64,000 nucleotides of DNA from Bacillota bacterium. GTDB lineage: Bacteria; Bacillota; Clostridia; Christensenellales; JAEXRW01. Location: assembly GCA_023454175.1 (NCBI GenBank), contig JAEXRW010000036.1, positions 62,001-126,000 of the forward strand, in the 5' to 3' direction. The translations under genes and the position numbers were made by a program. Positions 25,409-33,849 of this stretch are shown piece by piece (position 1 is the first letter of the stretch; the number at the start of each line of letters is the position of its first letter). Below the pieces are notes generated by a model. That model was not told the DNA's origin, made no database searches, and saw nothing but the letters and a program-made list of their open reading frames with translations.

Positions 25409-26709
25409 GGATAGCTCCTCCGGAATCTTCTTTCATATTCTTCAGCCAGCATGGGGCGGAATTGCGGGTGCGCGATGGATATCAGCTCCTGCGCCCTCTG
25501 CCGCAGCGTCTTGCCCTTCAGGCTGGCGATGCCGTACTCCGTCACGATATAGGATACGTCCGTCCTGCTCGTCGTCACGGCCGCGCCCGGGTCCAGGAAA
25601 GGAACGACTTTCGAGATCTTGCCGTTGCCGATGGTGGAGGGCATCGCGATGATGGATTTGCCGCCCTTGGACATATTCGCGCCCCGTACGAAATCCACCT
25701 GCCCGCCCACGGCGCTGATCTGTTTGAGGCCGATGGACTCCGAGCATACCTGCCCCATCAGGTCCACCTGCACGCAGGAGTTGATGGATACCATCTTTTC
25801 GTTCTGCCTTATGATATACGGGTCGTTCACCCAGTCCACCGGCGCCATATGGATCATCGGGTTGTCGTGTGCGAATTCATACAGTTTCTTCGTCCCCATC
25901 AGGAAGGAGGCTACGATCTTTCCCTTGAAAAGCGTCTTCCTGCTGCAGTTGATCACGCCCATTTCCACCAGGTTCGCCACGCCGTCCGAGACCAGTTCGC
26001 TGTGGATACCCAGGTCCTTTTTGTTCAGGATGCAGTTCAGTACCGCGTCGGGCAGCGAGCCGATGCCCAGTTGCAGTGTAGAGCCGTCTTCGATCAGTTC
26101 CGCGCAATGCTGCGCAATGCCCTGTTCGGTTTCACTGGCCGGCAGCGGGGATAGTTCGATGATGGGTTCGTCCTTTTCCACGAACCAGTCGATATTGGAC
26201 ACATGGATGAAGCTCTCCCCCAGCGTCCTGGGCATCTGCGGGTTCACCTGTGCGATCACCGTTTTGGCGCACTCGGCTGCAGCCAGCGTGTAATCGACGG
26301 AGACGCCCATGCTGCAGTGCCCGGTATGGTCGGGCGGACTCACATGGATGAGCGCCACATCCACCGGCAGTTTTCCGCCCGTGAAAAGCGAGGGGATCTC
26401 GGAAAAATAGACGGGTGTGTAATCGGCGCGTCCTTCAAATGCGGCGTCCCGCGCCGTGCCGCCGATGAATAGCGAGTTGTGGCGGAAATACGGTTCCATG
26501 CCCGGCAGGCAGTATTCCCCCTTGCCCATGCACACCATGTGCACGATCTCCACATCACGGTACTGCTCGCGGTTCTGCACCATCACCGAGAGCAGGTAGC
26601 TGGGTTCGCCCACGGCGTGCCCCACCACCACGCGGTCCCCGGAGTTTATTTTACGGACGGCGCTCAGGCCGTCCACACATCGGCTTTTGTAATGCTGTTT
26701 CCAGTCCAT
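25405..26709 (-). CDS. abfT: 4-hydroxybutyrate CoA-transferase
   Basis: A 434-residue family I-type CoA-transferase of the acetyl-CoA hydrolase/transferase superfamily, resembling AbfT and Cat2. It would move CoA from acetyl-CoA to 4-hydroxybutyrate. The catalytic Glu is Glu238 in GIHSELVSDG, the same number as in the Clostridium aminobutyricum enzyme; the CoA-binding GIGSLPDAV and the late FVRGANMSKGGKSI region are present. Length is typical. It lies 5 bp after the dehydratase gene, the expected partner. Activity on a related hydroxy acid is possible. Confidence 0.92.
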   Translation of the reverse strand: MDWKQHYKSRCVDGLSAVRKINSGDRVVVGHAVGEPSYLLSVMVQNREQYRDVEIVHMVCMGKGEYCLPGMEPYFRHNSLFIGGTARDAAFEGRADYTPVYFSEIPSLFTGGKLPVDVALIHVSPPDHTGHCSMGVSVDYTLAAAECAKTVIAQVNPQMPRTLGESFIHVSNIDWFVEKDEPIIELSPLPASETEQGIAQHCAELIEDGSTLQLGIGSLPDAVLNCILNKKDLGIHSELVSDGVANLVEMGVINCSRKTLFKGKIVASFLMGTKKLYEFAHDNPMIHMAPVDWVNDPYIIRQNEKMVSINSCVQVDLMGQVCSESIGLKQISAVGGQVDFVRGANMSKGGKSIIAMPSTIGNGKISKVVPFLDPGAAVTTSRTDVSYIVTEYGIASLKGKTLRQRAQELISIAHPQFRPMLAEEYERRFRRSYP

Positions 26710-26714
26710 TGCCG

Positions 26715-28181
26715 TCAGCCTCCCTGCTTTTCGTCCTTGATGCCCGCGATATCCTTGGCCAGTTTCTTCTTGCCTTCGATGTTGCCCTGCCGCGCGATCA
26801 TGATGCGCTGGGCCTGCGGGGACCCTGCGCCGTGCATGGATTCCGTGCGGTAGCCTACAGCCGCCGTCCCCAGCGTCAGGTTTTCGATCAAGCGCAGGAT
26901 GCGCATGCGGTTCTCGGTGGGTACGCTGTCCACCCCGCGCAGGTACTTGTCGATATACGGCCCGAGTTTCGGGTCTTTGAAGTCCTGCTCCGAAGGCATC
27001 GTCACCATGATCCCGCCCGCGATGTCCTCAGCCAGCCGTGCGATCTCATACGGGAAACGGGTCACGTTCTGCTTGCATACATTGGCCAGCAGCATGTCGA
27101 TCTCGTAGTTGCCCGCGCAGGTCTTGTGCCCTTCGCACGAGCACGCCATGGAGCAGCAGTACATGGTCTCGTTCAGGTGCGTCATTTCGATGAGTTTGTC
27201 TTTGACGTGGGAGGCTTTCGCCACCCCGTTGTAATCGGCCGCCACCGCAGCCGCGCCGATGAGCACGTCGCCCACGCCTGTCTTGCAGGCGTAGCTCTGC
27301 CGGTGGTACCCGGCGAACCGCTCTACCAGCACGCCCGAATATTCCGTCTCGCCGTCCATGAAGATGCGCTCATTGGGAACAAAGACATCGTCGAAGATCA
27401 CCAGGCACTCGTGCCCGCCGAAGTTCTTGTTGCCGAGGTCGATGTCCGCATCTTTCTCCATCTTCCTTGTGTCGCAGCTCTGCCGCCCGTAGATCATGAA
27501 GATGCCTTCCGCGTCCGAAGGCAGCGCGAAGCACACCGCATAGTCCTTGTCTTCGGGCTTCATGGCGATGGTGGGCATCACGATCACTTCGTGCGAGTTC
27601 ACCATGCCCGTCTGGTGGGCCTTGGCCCCCCGTACCACGATCCCGTCCGGCCGCCGTTCCACCACGCGCAGGTACTGGTCGGGGTCGGCCTGCTTGCTTG
27701 GCGAAAGCCCCCTGTCCCCCTTCGTGTCCGTCATGGCGCCGTCCACCACCAGGTCGTTGTCCTGGATGTACTTCCAATACTGGGTGAACCGTTCATTGTA
27801 CTTTGTCCCTTTGGTTTGGTCCATTTCATAGGTGGTGGAAAAAAGCGCGTTGGCCGCATCCAGCCCCACGCACCGCTGGAAGCAGGAGCCGGTCTTCTGG
27901 CCCAGCAGCCGCTGCATTTTAATTTTTTTGATAAGGTCGTCCGTGCTCTGGTGCAGGTGGGTGAACCGGTTGATCTTCTGCCCGGTCAGCGAGGAGGTCG
28001 TCGTCATCAGGTCTTCGTACTCGCTTTGCTGCGCCAGTCCGTACGTCATCGCTACAGAATTCAGCGATGGCCGGATGATGGGATGGCTCACCGGATCCTT
28101 GACCGGCTCGCCGAACATGTATACTTTCAGTTTCAGCTTTTTCAGGCTCTCAATATATTGTTTGGGACTCATCAGTGCCAT
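26715..28181 (-). CDS. abfD: 4-hydroxybutyryl-CoA dehydratase / vinylacetyl-CoA isomerase
   Basis: A 488-residue FAD and [4Fe-4S] enzyme of the HpaB/AbfD family. It removes water from 4-hydroxybutyryl-CoA by a ketyl-radical route, giving crotonyl-CoA. Cluster ligands correspond to Cys100 and Cys104 (GSCFQRC), His293 and Cys299 (GYHRQSYAC). In the characterised enzyme the ligands are Cys99, Cys103, His292 and Cys299, so here the His-Cys spacing is one residue shorter. The start at 28181 follows AAAGGA at 9 nt; an in-frame GTG six codons earlier is less good. Sits between the 4-hydroxybutyrate dehydrogenase and CoA-transferase genes. The enzyme is oxygen-sensitive, pointing to an anaerobe. Confidence 0.9.
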   Translation of the reverse strand: MALMSPKQYIESLKKLKLKVYMFGEPVKDPVSHPIIRPSLNSVAMTYGLAQQSEYEDLMTTTSSLTGQKINRFTHLHQSTDDLIKKIKMQRLLGQKTGSCFQRCVGLDAANALFSTTYEMDQTKGTKYNERFTQYWKYIQDNDLVVDGAMTDTKGDRGLSPSKQADPDQYLRVVERRPDGIVVRGAKAHQTGMVNSHEVIVMPTIAMKPEDKDYAVCFALPSDAEGIFMIYGRQSCDTRKMEKDADIDLGNKNFGGHECLVIFDDVFVPNERIFMDGETEYSGVLVERFAGYHRQSYACKTGVGDVLIGAAAVAADYNGVAKASHVKDKLIEMTHLNETMYCCSMACSCEGHKTCAGNYEIDMLLANVCKQNVTRFPYEIARLAEDIAGGIMVTMPSEQDFKDPKLGPYIDKYLRGVDSVPTENRMRILRLIENLTLGTAAVGYRTESMHGAGSPQAQRIMIARQGNIEGKKKLAKDIAGIKDEKQGG

Positions 28182-28210
28182 GGGGATCATTCCTTTCACA
28201 AGAATAGCTT

Positions 28211-29341
28211 CTAATACCGCGCCCGGTAGATGTCGCAGATGATGTCATAATCGAAAGGGATATAGCTGTTTACCAGCAGGCGCTGCTGGTTGTCGATGAC
28301 GCTCTGCGTGAATTCCGCGATATCGCTTTGCTGCATCCCATACTCCCGCAGGGGTTTCAGTGGCAGCAGCCTGCCCAGGAATTCCTCGAGTTTTATGAAG
28401 ATATCCGCGCCTTTTACGTCCATGCCCGCCGAAGTGAGGGCCTTGCCGATCACCTCGCCCAGGTCGTCCAGCTTCTTTCCGGGCTTTTCCCGCATGTACA
28501 CGCTGAATACGCTGGAGAGGAATTGGTAGTTGGATTCGCCGTGCGGCACATGGTACTTCCCGCCCAGCGGGTACGCCAGCGCGTGCACCGGCCCCACCCC
28601 CGCGTTGGCAAACGCGATGCCGGCGATGTTGCTGGCCAGCAGAAAATCGCCGATGATATGCTTTCGGTATTCCTCCCCGTTCCGGATCACTTTTGCAAAT
28701 CCCGAGAGGATCATCTCGCAGGCCTGCAGGCTCAGCAGCTCCGAGAGCCTGCTTGCTCGTTTGGCCACGTATGACTCCGCGGCATGAACCAGTGCGTCCA
28801 CCGCGGAATAGACGAAGAATTTATAAGGCAGCTCTTTGACCAGTTCCGGGATGAGCACCGCGTGGTCTGCATACAGCGCCTCGTCCACCAGCCCCAGCTT
28901 CGTCCCCTTGGATTTCAGTGCGGCGATGGAGATGTTGGTCACTTCGCTGCCCGTCCCGCACGTGGTGGGGAGGATGACGAGTTCCCTTTCCTTGATGATC
29001 GGGATGGCGCGTGTGAAGGCTTGGGTGGAGGGACAGGCACTTTGTAAAGCCAATACCTTCCCGATGTCGATGACGCTTCCGCCCCCCACCGCAAGGATGC
29101 GTTTGAAATCGTGCTTCCTGGCTTCCTTGTAGATCCTGTCGATCATCTCGTCGGATGGTTCGCCCAGCCCGTACGGGTCGCGCATCACCACCTTGCAGGG
29201 CAGGCCCAGGTTTTTGATGAATGTATCGTAGATGAATTGTTCGGTGAAGATCAGGTCCTTTTCATCCAGCGCAAATTCCTTCGCAAACGCCTCGAAGCTT
29301 TCAAACGAATGGATCTGCGGCTTGATGTATAGCTCCCGCAT
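28211..29341 (-). CDS. Iron-containing alcohol dehydrogenase, probable 4-hydroxybutyrate dehydrogenase
   Basis: A 376-residue group III metal alcohol dehydrogenase. GGGSVIDIGK binds NAD, TTCGTGSEVTNIS is the conserved family loop, and metal ligands are in SAVDALVHAAES and further His at PVHALAYPLGGKYHVPHG. Length fits clostridial 4-hydroxybutyrate dehydrogenases (succinate semialdehyde plus NADH to 4-hydroxybutyrate). The start at 29341 follows GGGGGC. Directly upstream of abfD and abfT, which supports the assignment; other short hydroxy-aldehydes or lactaldehyde remain possible. Confidence 0.85.
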   Translation of the reverse strand: MRELYIKPQIHSFESFEAFAKEFALDEKDLIFTEQFIYDTFIKNLGLPCKVVMRDPYGLGEPSDEMIDRIYKEARKHDFKRILAVGGGSVIDIGKVLALQSACPSTQAFTRAIPIIKERELVILPTTCGTGSEVTNISIAALKSKGTKLGLVDEALYADHAVLIPELVKELPYKFFVYSAVDALVHAAESYVAKRASRLSELLSLQACEMILSGFAKVIRNGEEYRKHIIGDFLLASNIAGIAFANAGVGPVHALAYPLGGKYHVPHGESNYQFLSSVFSVYMREKPGKKLDDLGEVIGKALTSAGMDVKGADIFIKLEEFLGRLLPLKPLREYGMQQSDIAEFTQSVIDNQQRLLVNSYIPFDYDIICDIYRARY

Positions 29342-29410
29342 GGATGGATGCCCCCTTTGCATGCCTTGTGGTTGTACCGCTTTTAATTCAAATCATTCAT
29401 TTCCGGGATC

Positions 29411-30379
29411 TCAACGGCTCTTCCGGCTGATGGCCTTCCTGACCGCCTGGGCGATATCTTCGCCCGTCAGCCCAAAGCGCTTGGCCAGGTATTCCACTTC
29501 GCCCACTTCGCCGTATTCGTCGTGCACGCCCACCCGCTCCTGCGGCACAGGGATCGTTTCGGTGATCACTTCCGCCACCGCCGAGCCCAGCCCGTTGAGG
29601 ATGCTGTGGTTCTCAGCGGTCACGATGGCGCCCGTGTCCTTGCAGGCCTGTATGATCGCTTCCCGGTCGATGGGCTTGATGGCGAACATGTCCAGCACCC
29701 GCACGCTCATGCCTTCTGTTTCCAGGCTTCTCGCCGCTGTTAGCGCTTCCGCCACGCAGTAGCCGCAGGCGATGATGGTGGCGTCCTTCCCGTCTCGAAG
29801 TTGAACAGCTTTACCGGGTGTGAATACCGAGCCGGGTTCATAGACCTGTTTGGAGGCCTTGCGGTTCAGCCGGATGTAATGCACGCCGTAGGTATCTTTT
29901 ACCTGCTGCAGCAGGTTCTGCAGCATCGCGCCGTCCGTCGGCTCGAGGATGGTGATCCCCGGCACGTTGCGAAGGATACCCATGTCTTCAAACGGCATGT
30001 GCGTCGCCCCGTTGTATGCTGCGGTGATGCCCGGGTCGCTCCCGATGATCTTCACGTTCCATTTGGAAAATCCCAGGGAGAGGAAGATCTGGTCATACAC
30101 CCTGCGGGATGCAAAGACCGCAAAGGTATGGATGAAAGGGATGAGTCCCGTTGCGGACATCCCCGCCGCCGTGCACACCATGTTGGCTTCCTGGATGCCG
30201 CAGTTGATCAGCCGCTCCGGCATCTCATTTGCAAAAGGGGACATCCCGATGCTGTTGACCAGGTCCGCGTCCATCGCGTATACCCGTTTATCTTCATTCG
30301 CCATCCGCATCATTTCAGCGCAGTAGATATCCCGCATCATGGTTTTTTCTGTTTCATTTGTTTTTGCGATATGGATCAT
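29411..30379 (-). CDS. Transketolase, C-terminal subunit
   Basis: A 322-residue protein holding the pyrimidine-binding and C-terminal domains of transketolase, made as a separate chain as in many Bacillota and Archaea. The segment NCGIQEANMVCTAAGMS carries the catalytic Glu for thiamine activation, and HMPFEDMGILRNVPG is conserved. The ATG at 30379 lies 9 nt after GGCGGGG; an alternative GTG is three codons earlier. It begins within 6 bp of the N-terminal subunit's stop. Together they move two-carbon ketol units between ketose and aldose phosphates. Confidence 0.92.
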   Translation of the reverse strand: MIHIAKTNETEKTMMRDIYCAEMMRMANEDKRVYAMDADLVNSIGMSPFANEMPERLINCGIQEANMVCTAAGMSATGLIPFIHTFAVFASRRVYDQIFLSLGFSKWNVKIIGSDPGITAAYNGATHMPFEDMGILRNVPGITILEPTDGAMLQNLLQQVKDTYGVHYIRLNRKASKQVYEPGSVFTPGKAVQLRDGKDATIIACGYCVAEALTAARSLETEGMSVRVLDMFAIKPIDREAIIQACKDTGAIVTAENHSILNGLGSAVAEVITETIPVPQERVGVHDEYGEVGEVEYLAKRFGLTGEDIAQAVRKAISRKSR

Positions 30380-30384
30380 GTTTT

Positions 30385-31251
30385 TCACCCCGCCTGCTCT
30401 GTCTTCAGCGTTTCAAGGTTTTTCTCCAGCACTGCCATGGCCTCATCGGCCTGCTGGGGGGATATATTGATATGGTGGTTCAGGAGCATGTCTTCGATAT
30501 ATTTCACGCCCTTGCCCTTGACCGTGTTGAGGACGATGGCCGAAGGGCATCCTGTGGCCTTCTTTGCATTTTCAATAGCCTGATGGATCGCCGAAACGTC
30601 GTGCCCGTCCGCCTCCAGCACGTTCCAGCCGAAAGCGCGGAATTTTCCCGCCAGGTCCCCCAGGTCGCAGATATCCTCGGTTCGGCCGTCCAGCTGTTTG
30701 TGGTTGTAGTCCACGAAAAGGATCAGGTTATCCAGCTTGCGCTGGCTGGCAAAGAGCACAGCCTCCCACACCTGCCCCTCGTTGCATTCGCCGTCCCCGG
30801 CGGCCGCATAGACCCGGTTGGGTTTGCCCTGCAGTTTGAATCCCAGCGCCACCCCCATGGCCTGGGAGACGCCCTGCGCCAGGGAGCCGGTGGAGATATC
30901 CACGCCCGGCGTCCTGTTCCGGTCCGGGTGGCTGGGCAATATCGTCCCCGGCCTGTTCAGCGTGTCGAGGTGGTCCATATTGAAATAACCCTTTAGAGCC
31001 AACGCGGCGTACAGTGCCGGTCCCGCGTGGCCTTTGGACAGGATGAACCAGTCTCGTCCTTCCCATCCGGGTTCGTCCGGCCGTATGTTCATCGCCTTTC
31101 CGTACAGCACGGCCAGCGTATCCGCGATGGAGAGCGCGCCGCCCGCGTGGCCGAATCCCCGGCCTTTCAGCTGCCGCAGGGTCTGGATGCGTATGTTCGC
31201 AGCGTAGATCCTGGCTTCCTTTTCCCAATTTGCTTGTGCCAATTTGATCAC
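30385..31251 (-). CDS. Transketolase, N-terminal subunit
   Basis: A 288-residue subunit with the thiamine-diphosphate binding domain. The GDGECNEGQVWEA motif with the following Asn (DYNHKQ) is the TPP/Mg motif, and GHAGGALS and KGHAGPALYAAL carry the conserved His residues. It forms a heterotetramer with the product of the next gene. Placement in an inducible polyol operon suggests use in recycling tetrose, pentose and hexose phosphates made by the dehydrogenases and kinases. Confidence 0.93.
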   Translation of the reverse strand: MIKLAQANWEKEARIYAANIRIQTLRQLKGRGFGHAGGALSIADTLAVLYGKAMNIRPDEPGWEGRDWFILSKGHAGPALYAALALKGYFNMDHLDTLNRPGTILPSHPDRNRTPGVDISTGSLAQGVSQAMGVALGFKLQGKPNRVYAAAGDGECNEGQVWEAVLFASQRKLDNLILFVDYNHKQLDGRTEDICDLGDLAGKFRAFGWNVLEADGHDVSAIHQAIENAKKATGCPSAIVLNTVKGKGVKYIEDMLLNHHINISPQQADEAMAVLEKNLETLKTEQAG

Positions 31252-31260
31252 CTGTTTCTT

Positions 31261-32280
31261 TTATATCTTGATGATTACTTTCATGTGCTTTGTATCCTTC
31301 AGGCTGAAGGTGAAGGCTTCTTCGATGCGCTCCATGGGGAATTCATGGGTGATGATCTTCTCGAGGCTCTCGTTCATCACGCCGCTTGCGATGATGTCCA
31401 CCGCCGCAGCGAAGTTGTTTTGCGCGTGGATGCGCACTCCCCGGATATCGAGTTCCTTCATCACGCATTCCATCACGTTGAAGGGCAGCATCTTCCCCGG
31501 CATGCCGATGGTCACGACGGTGCCGCCGATCTTCACGGCCTTGGTCATCATCGCCACCGAGCTCTCCACGCCCGCCGCCTCATAGACCACGTCAAACCCT
31601 TTCCCATGGGTTATTTTCATCAGTTGCGGGAAGAAGTCTTCTTCCCGCGGATCGGTTGCCGTCAGGCCCAGGTTTGAAATGAAATCCTTCCGGTATGGGT
31701 TCACTTCCGAGATCACCACATCCCCGGCCCCCGCCAGGCGGGCCGTCAGGCCGATGAGGATGCCGATGGGCCCCCCGCCCAGGATCAGTGCTTTTTGTCC
31801 CACCTGCAGTCCGCTGCGGCGCACGTCATGCACGGCCACCGCCAGCGGCTCGCTCAGGGCATACAGGCGCGTCTCTGCGTCGTCCGGGATGGGGTGCACC
31901 TTTTTGATGGGTACCTTGATGTATTCGGCAAAGCATCCGTTTTCATGCACGCCGAACACTGATAATTTTGAACAGATGTTGTCCCGGCCGTCCAGGCAGG
32001 CTTCACAGTAGTTGCATCCCCTGTAGGGCTGGACCACCACTTTCTGCCCCTGCTTTAATCCTTTTGTGTTGTTCCCGACTTCGGCGATCTCCCCCGAGAA
32101 TTCGTGCCCCAGGATCAAAGGGATCTTTGCCGTGGGATGTTCATGCGCGAAAATGTGGATATCCGTCCCGCAGATGCCCGCATAATGCACCTTGATCAGT
32201 GCCTCGTCGCCGGCTGGTTTTGGCTTTTCCGTTTCCTTGAGCGAGATCCTGCCCCACTCTTCCATGACGGCAGCCTTCAT
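31261..32280 (-). CDS. Zinc-dependent medium-chain dehydrogenase
   Basis: A 339-residue MDR dehydrogenase of the L-threonine/L-iditol dehydrogenase type. Catalytic zinc ligands are in GICGTDIHIF and GHEFSGE, structural zinc cysteines in CNYCEACLDGRDNIC, and the nucleotide turn in LGGGPIGILIG. The ATG at 32280 follows GGGGTGAACTT; an in-frame start six codons upstream has none. First gene of the ten-gene operon ending in the MFS carrier, 10 bp before the transketolase gene. A polyol or ketose reductase role is likely. Confidence 0.9.
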   Translation of the reverse strand: MKAAVMEEWGRISLKETEKPKPAGDEALIKVHYAGICGTDIHIFAHEHPTAKIPLILGHEFSGEIAEVGNNTKGLKQGQKVVVQPYRGCNYCEACLDGRDNICSKLSVFGVHENGCFAEYIKVPIKKVHPIPDDAETRLYALSEPLAVAVHDVRRSGLQVGQKALILGGGPIGILIGLTARLAGAGDVVISEVNPYRKDFISNLGLTATDPREEDFFPQLMKITHGKGFDVVYEAAGVESSVAMMTKAVKIGGTVVTIGMPGKMLPFNVMECVMKELDIRGVRIHAQNNFAAAVDIIASGVMNESLEKIITHEFPMERIEEAFTFSLKDTKHMKVIIKI

Positions 32281-32310
32281 AAGTTCACCCCTGTACATAA
32301 ATTCATAAAA

Positions 32311-32320
32311 TTGTATACAT
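32311..32320. promoter_or_regulatory. TTGTATACAT near-palindrome, putative operator
   Basis: One base away from the perfect TTGTATACAA at 35956-35965. It overlaps a possible minus-strand -10 (TATACA) of the ten-gene operon, whose -35 TTGCCT would sit in the distal arm of the adjacent hairpin. GntR-family proteins often bind such sequences; no GntR gene is in the window. Confidence 0.45.
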
Positions 32321-32328
32321 CATACGTT

Positions 32329-32367
32329 CCAATACAGGCAACAGGTTGAGCCTGTTGCCTGTATTGG
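32329..32367 (-). terminator. Long perfect hairpin after the aldehyde dehydrogenase gene
   Basis: A 17-bp perfect stem (CCAATACAGGCAACAGG and complement) with a 5-nt loop begins 21 bp after the aldehyde dehydrogenase stop codon. There is no uridine run after it, so it may be a factor-dependent terminator or mRNA-stabilising structure. Confidence 0.7.
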
Positions 32368-32387
32368 GGTCGTGCCCGTTTGTGGGA

Positions 32388-33827
32388 TCAGCCTAATACC
32401 GCCTTCAGTGCGATGGCCTTTTTCTGCGTCATTTCTTCCAGGGTGTATGTGATGCCTTCGCGCCCCATGCCCGTCATCTTGTATCCGCCGAATGGCTGGA
32501 ATGCGCTGCGGTAGTTGCCGTTTCCGTTCATCACCACGCAGCCGCACTGCATCTGCATGGCCACCTGTACGGCTTTTTTGATATCGTTGGTCATCAGCCC
32601 GCCCGAGAGGCCGAAGGAGGTGTTGTTGGCGATCTCCACGGCTTCTTCCACCGTATCAAAGCCGATCACCGGGAATACCGGCCCAAAGATTTCGAGGTCT
32701 TTTGCCACATCCATATCCTTGGTCACATCCACCAGCAGCGTCGGCTCAAAGAAGGTGTGGTCATACCGTTTTCCGCCGTAGGCGATCTTCGCGCCCTGCC
32801 CCACGGCATATTTGATCTGGTCCTCCACTTCCTTTGCGGCCCGTTCGCTCACCAGCGGACCCACCACCGTTTCATCCTTAAGCGGGTCTCCGGTGGGCAC
32901 CTTTTTCAATGCCGCGATCATTTTCTCGATGTATTTGTCTTTAATGGAGTTCTGCACGATGAACCGTTTGTTTGCGCAGCAGGTCTGCCCGGCATTGGAG
33001 CAGCGCCCGCCGATGGATTCCTCCACGGCCTTGTCCAGGTCGCAGTCCTCGAAGATGATGAAAGGATCGTTTCCCCCCAGTTCCAGGTGGCAGTGGTGCA
33101 GGTGCTTTGCAGCAGTCTGCATGGTCTCGATGCCCACCTCGGTGCTGCCCGTCAGGTTGATCATATTCAGGTGCGGGTTTTCCACCATCCACCGTCCTAC
33201 CTTGGCGCCGCTCCCGGTCACGACCTGGATGGCGTTTGCCGGTACGCCGGCTTCGAGGAGCCACTCGGTCATGAGGATATTGCCCAGCGGGGCATCCGAG
33301 GCGGGTTTGATGATGCATACGTTGCCCACCACCAGCGCCGGGGCCACTTTATGCGCATACAGTTCCGTGGGGTAGTTGAAGGGGATGATGCAGCCGATGA
33401 TGCCCAGCGGTTCGCGCACGGTGAAGATCAGGTCCTTCTCGATACGGGGCTCGTTGTTGAAGGGCAGCACTTCCCCGCAGAAATTTCTGGCTACCTCGCA
33501 GTACCCGCGGAAGATCACGATGGCTTCCTTCGTTTCCGCGCGGCACAGGCCTATGGCCTTGCCGCTCTGGCGTGCTTCGAGCTGGCACAGCGTCTCCAGG
33601 CGCTCCTCCAGGATATCCGCAAACTTATAGAGGATGTTGATCCGCTTGTACAGCGGTATGCTTTTCCACTCTTGAAATCCTTTCAGGGCGTTTTCAAAGG
33701 CCTGCTCCACATCGTCCTTGGTCGCCGCAGGCACGGTGTCCATGACCTCCATCGTCATGGGGTTGACGACGTCGATCGTCTTTTTGTCCGATGCGTCCAC
33801 ATGTTTTCCGCCGATGATCATTTTCAT
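32388..33827 (-). CDS. NAD(P)-dependent aldehyde dehydrogenase
   Basis: A 479-residue non-acylating aldehyde dehydrogenase. The catalytic Glu is in ELGGND and the catalytic Cys in SNAGQTCCANKR; the cofactor region is FNYPTEL and GSGAKVG, and the C-terminal NGNGNYRSAFQPFGG is conserved. Start at 33827 after GAGGAGGAC; upstream codons overlap the VOC gene. Succinate-semialdehyde, glycolaldehyde, lactaldehyde and glyceraldehyde dehydrogenases all share this architecture. Next to a glycerol-dehydrogenase-like gene and near the 4-hydroxybutyrate genes, a short hydroxy- or semialdehyde is likely. Confidence 0.92.
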   Translation of the reverse strand: MKMIIGGKHVDASDKKTIDVVNPMTMEVMDTVPAATKDDVEQAFENALKGFQEWKSIPLYKRINILYKFADILEERLETLCQLEARQSGKAIGLCRAETKEAIVIFRGYCEVARNFCGEVLPFNNEPRIEKDLIFTVREPLGIIGCIIPFNYPTELYAHKVAPALVVGNVCIIKPASDAPLGNILMTEWLLEAGVPANAIQVVTGSGAKVGRWMVENPHLNMINLTGSTEVGIETMQTAAKHLHHCHLELGGNDPFIIFEDCDLDKAVEESIGGRCSNAGQTCCANKRFIVQNSIKDKYIEKMIAALKKVPTGDPLKDETVVGPLVSERAAKEVEDQIKYAVGQGAKIAYGGKRYDHTFFEPTLLVDVTKDMDVAKDLEIFGPVFPVIGFDTVEEAVEIANNTSFGLSGGLMTNDIKKAVQVAMQMQCGCVVMNGNGNYRSAFQPFGGYKMTGMGREGITYTLEEMTQKKAIALKAVLG

Positions 33828-33849
33828 GGTGCTGTCCTCCTCATATCGT

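Noticed and set aside
26709..28214. A 501-codon plus-strand frame opposite abfD
   Set aside because: The minus strand encodes a recognisable AbfD with cluster ligands; the plus frame has no recognisable domain.
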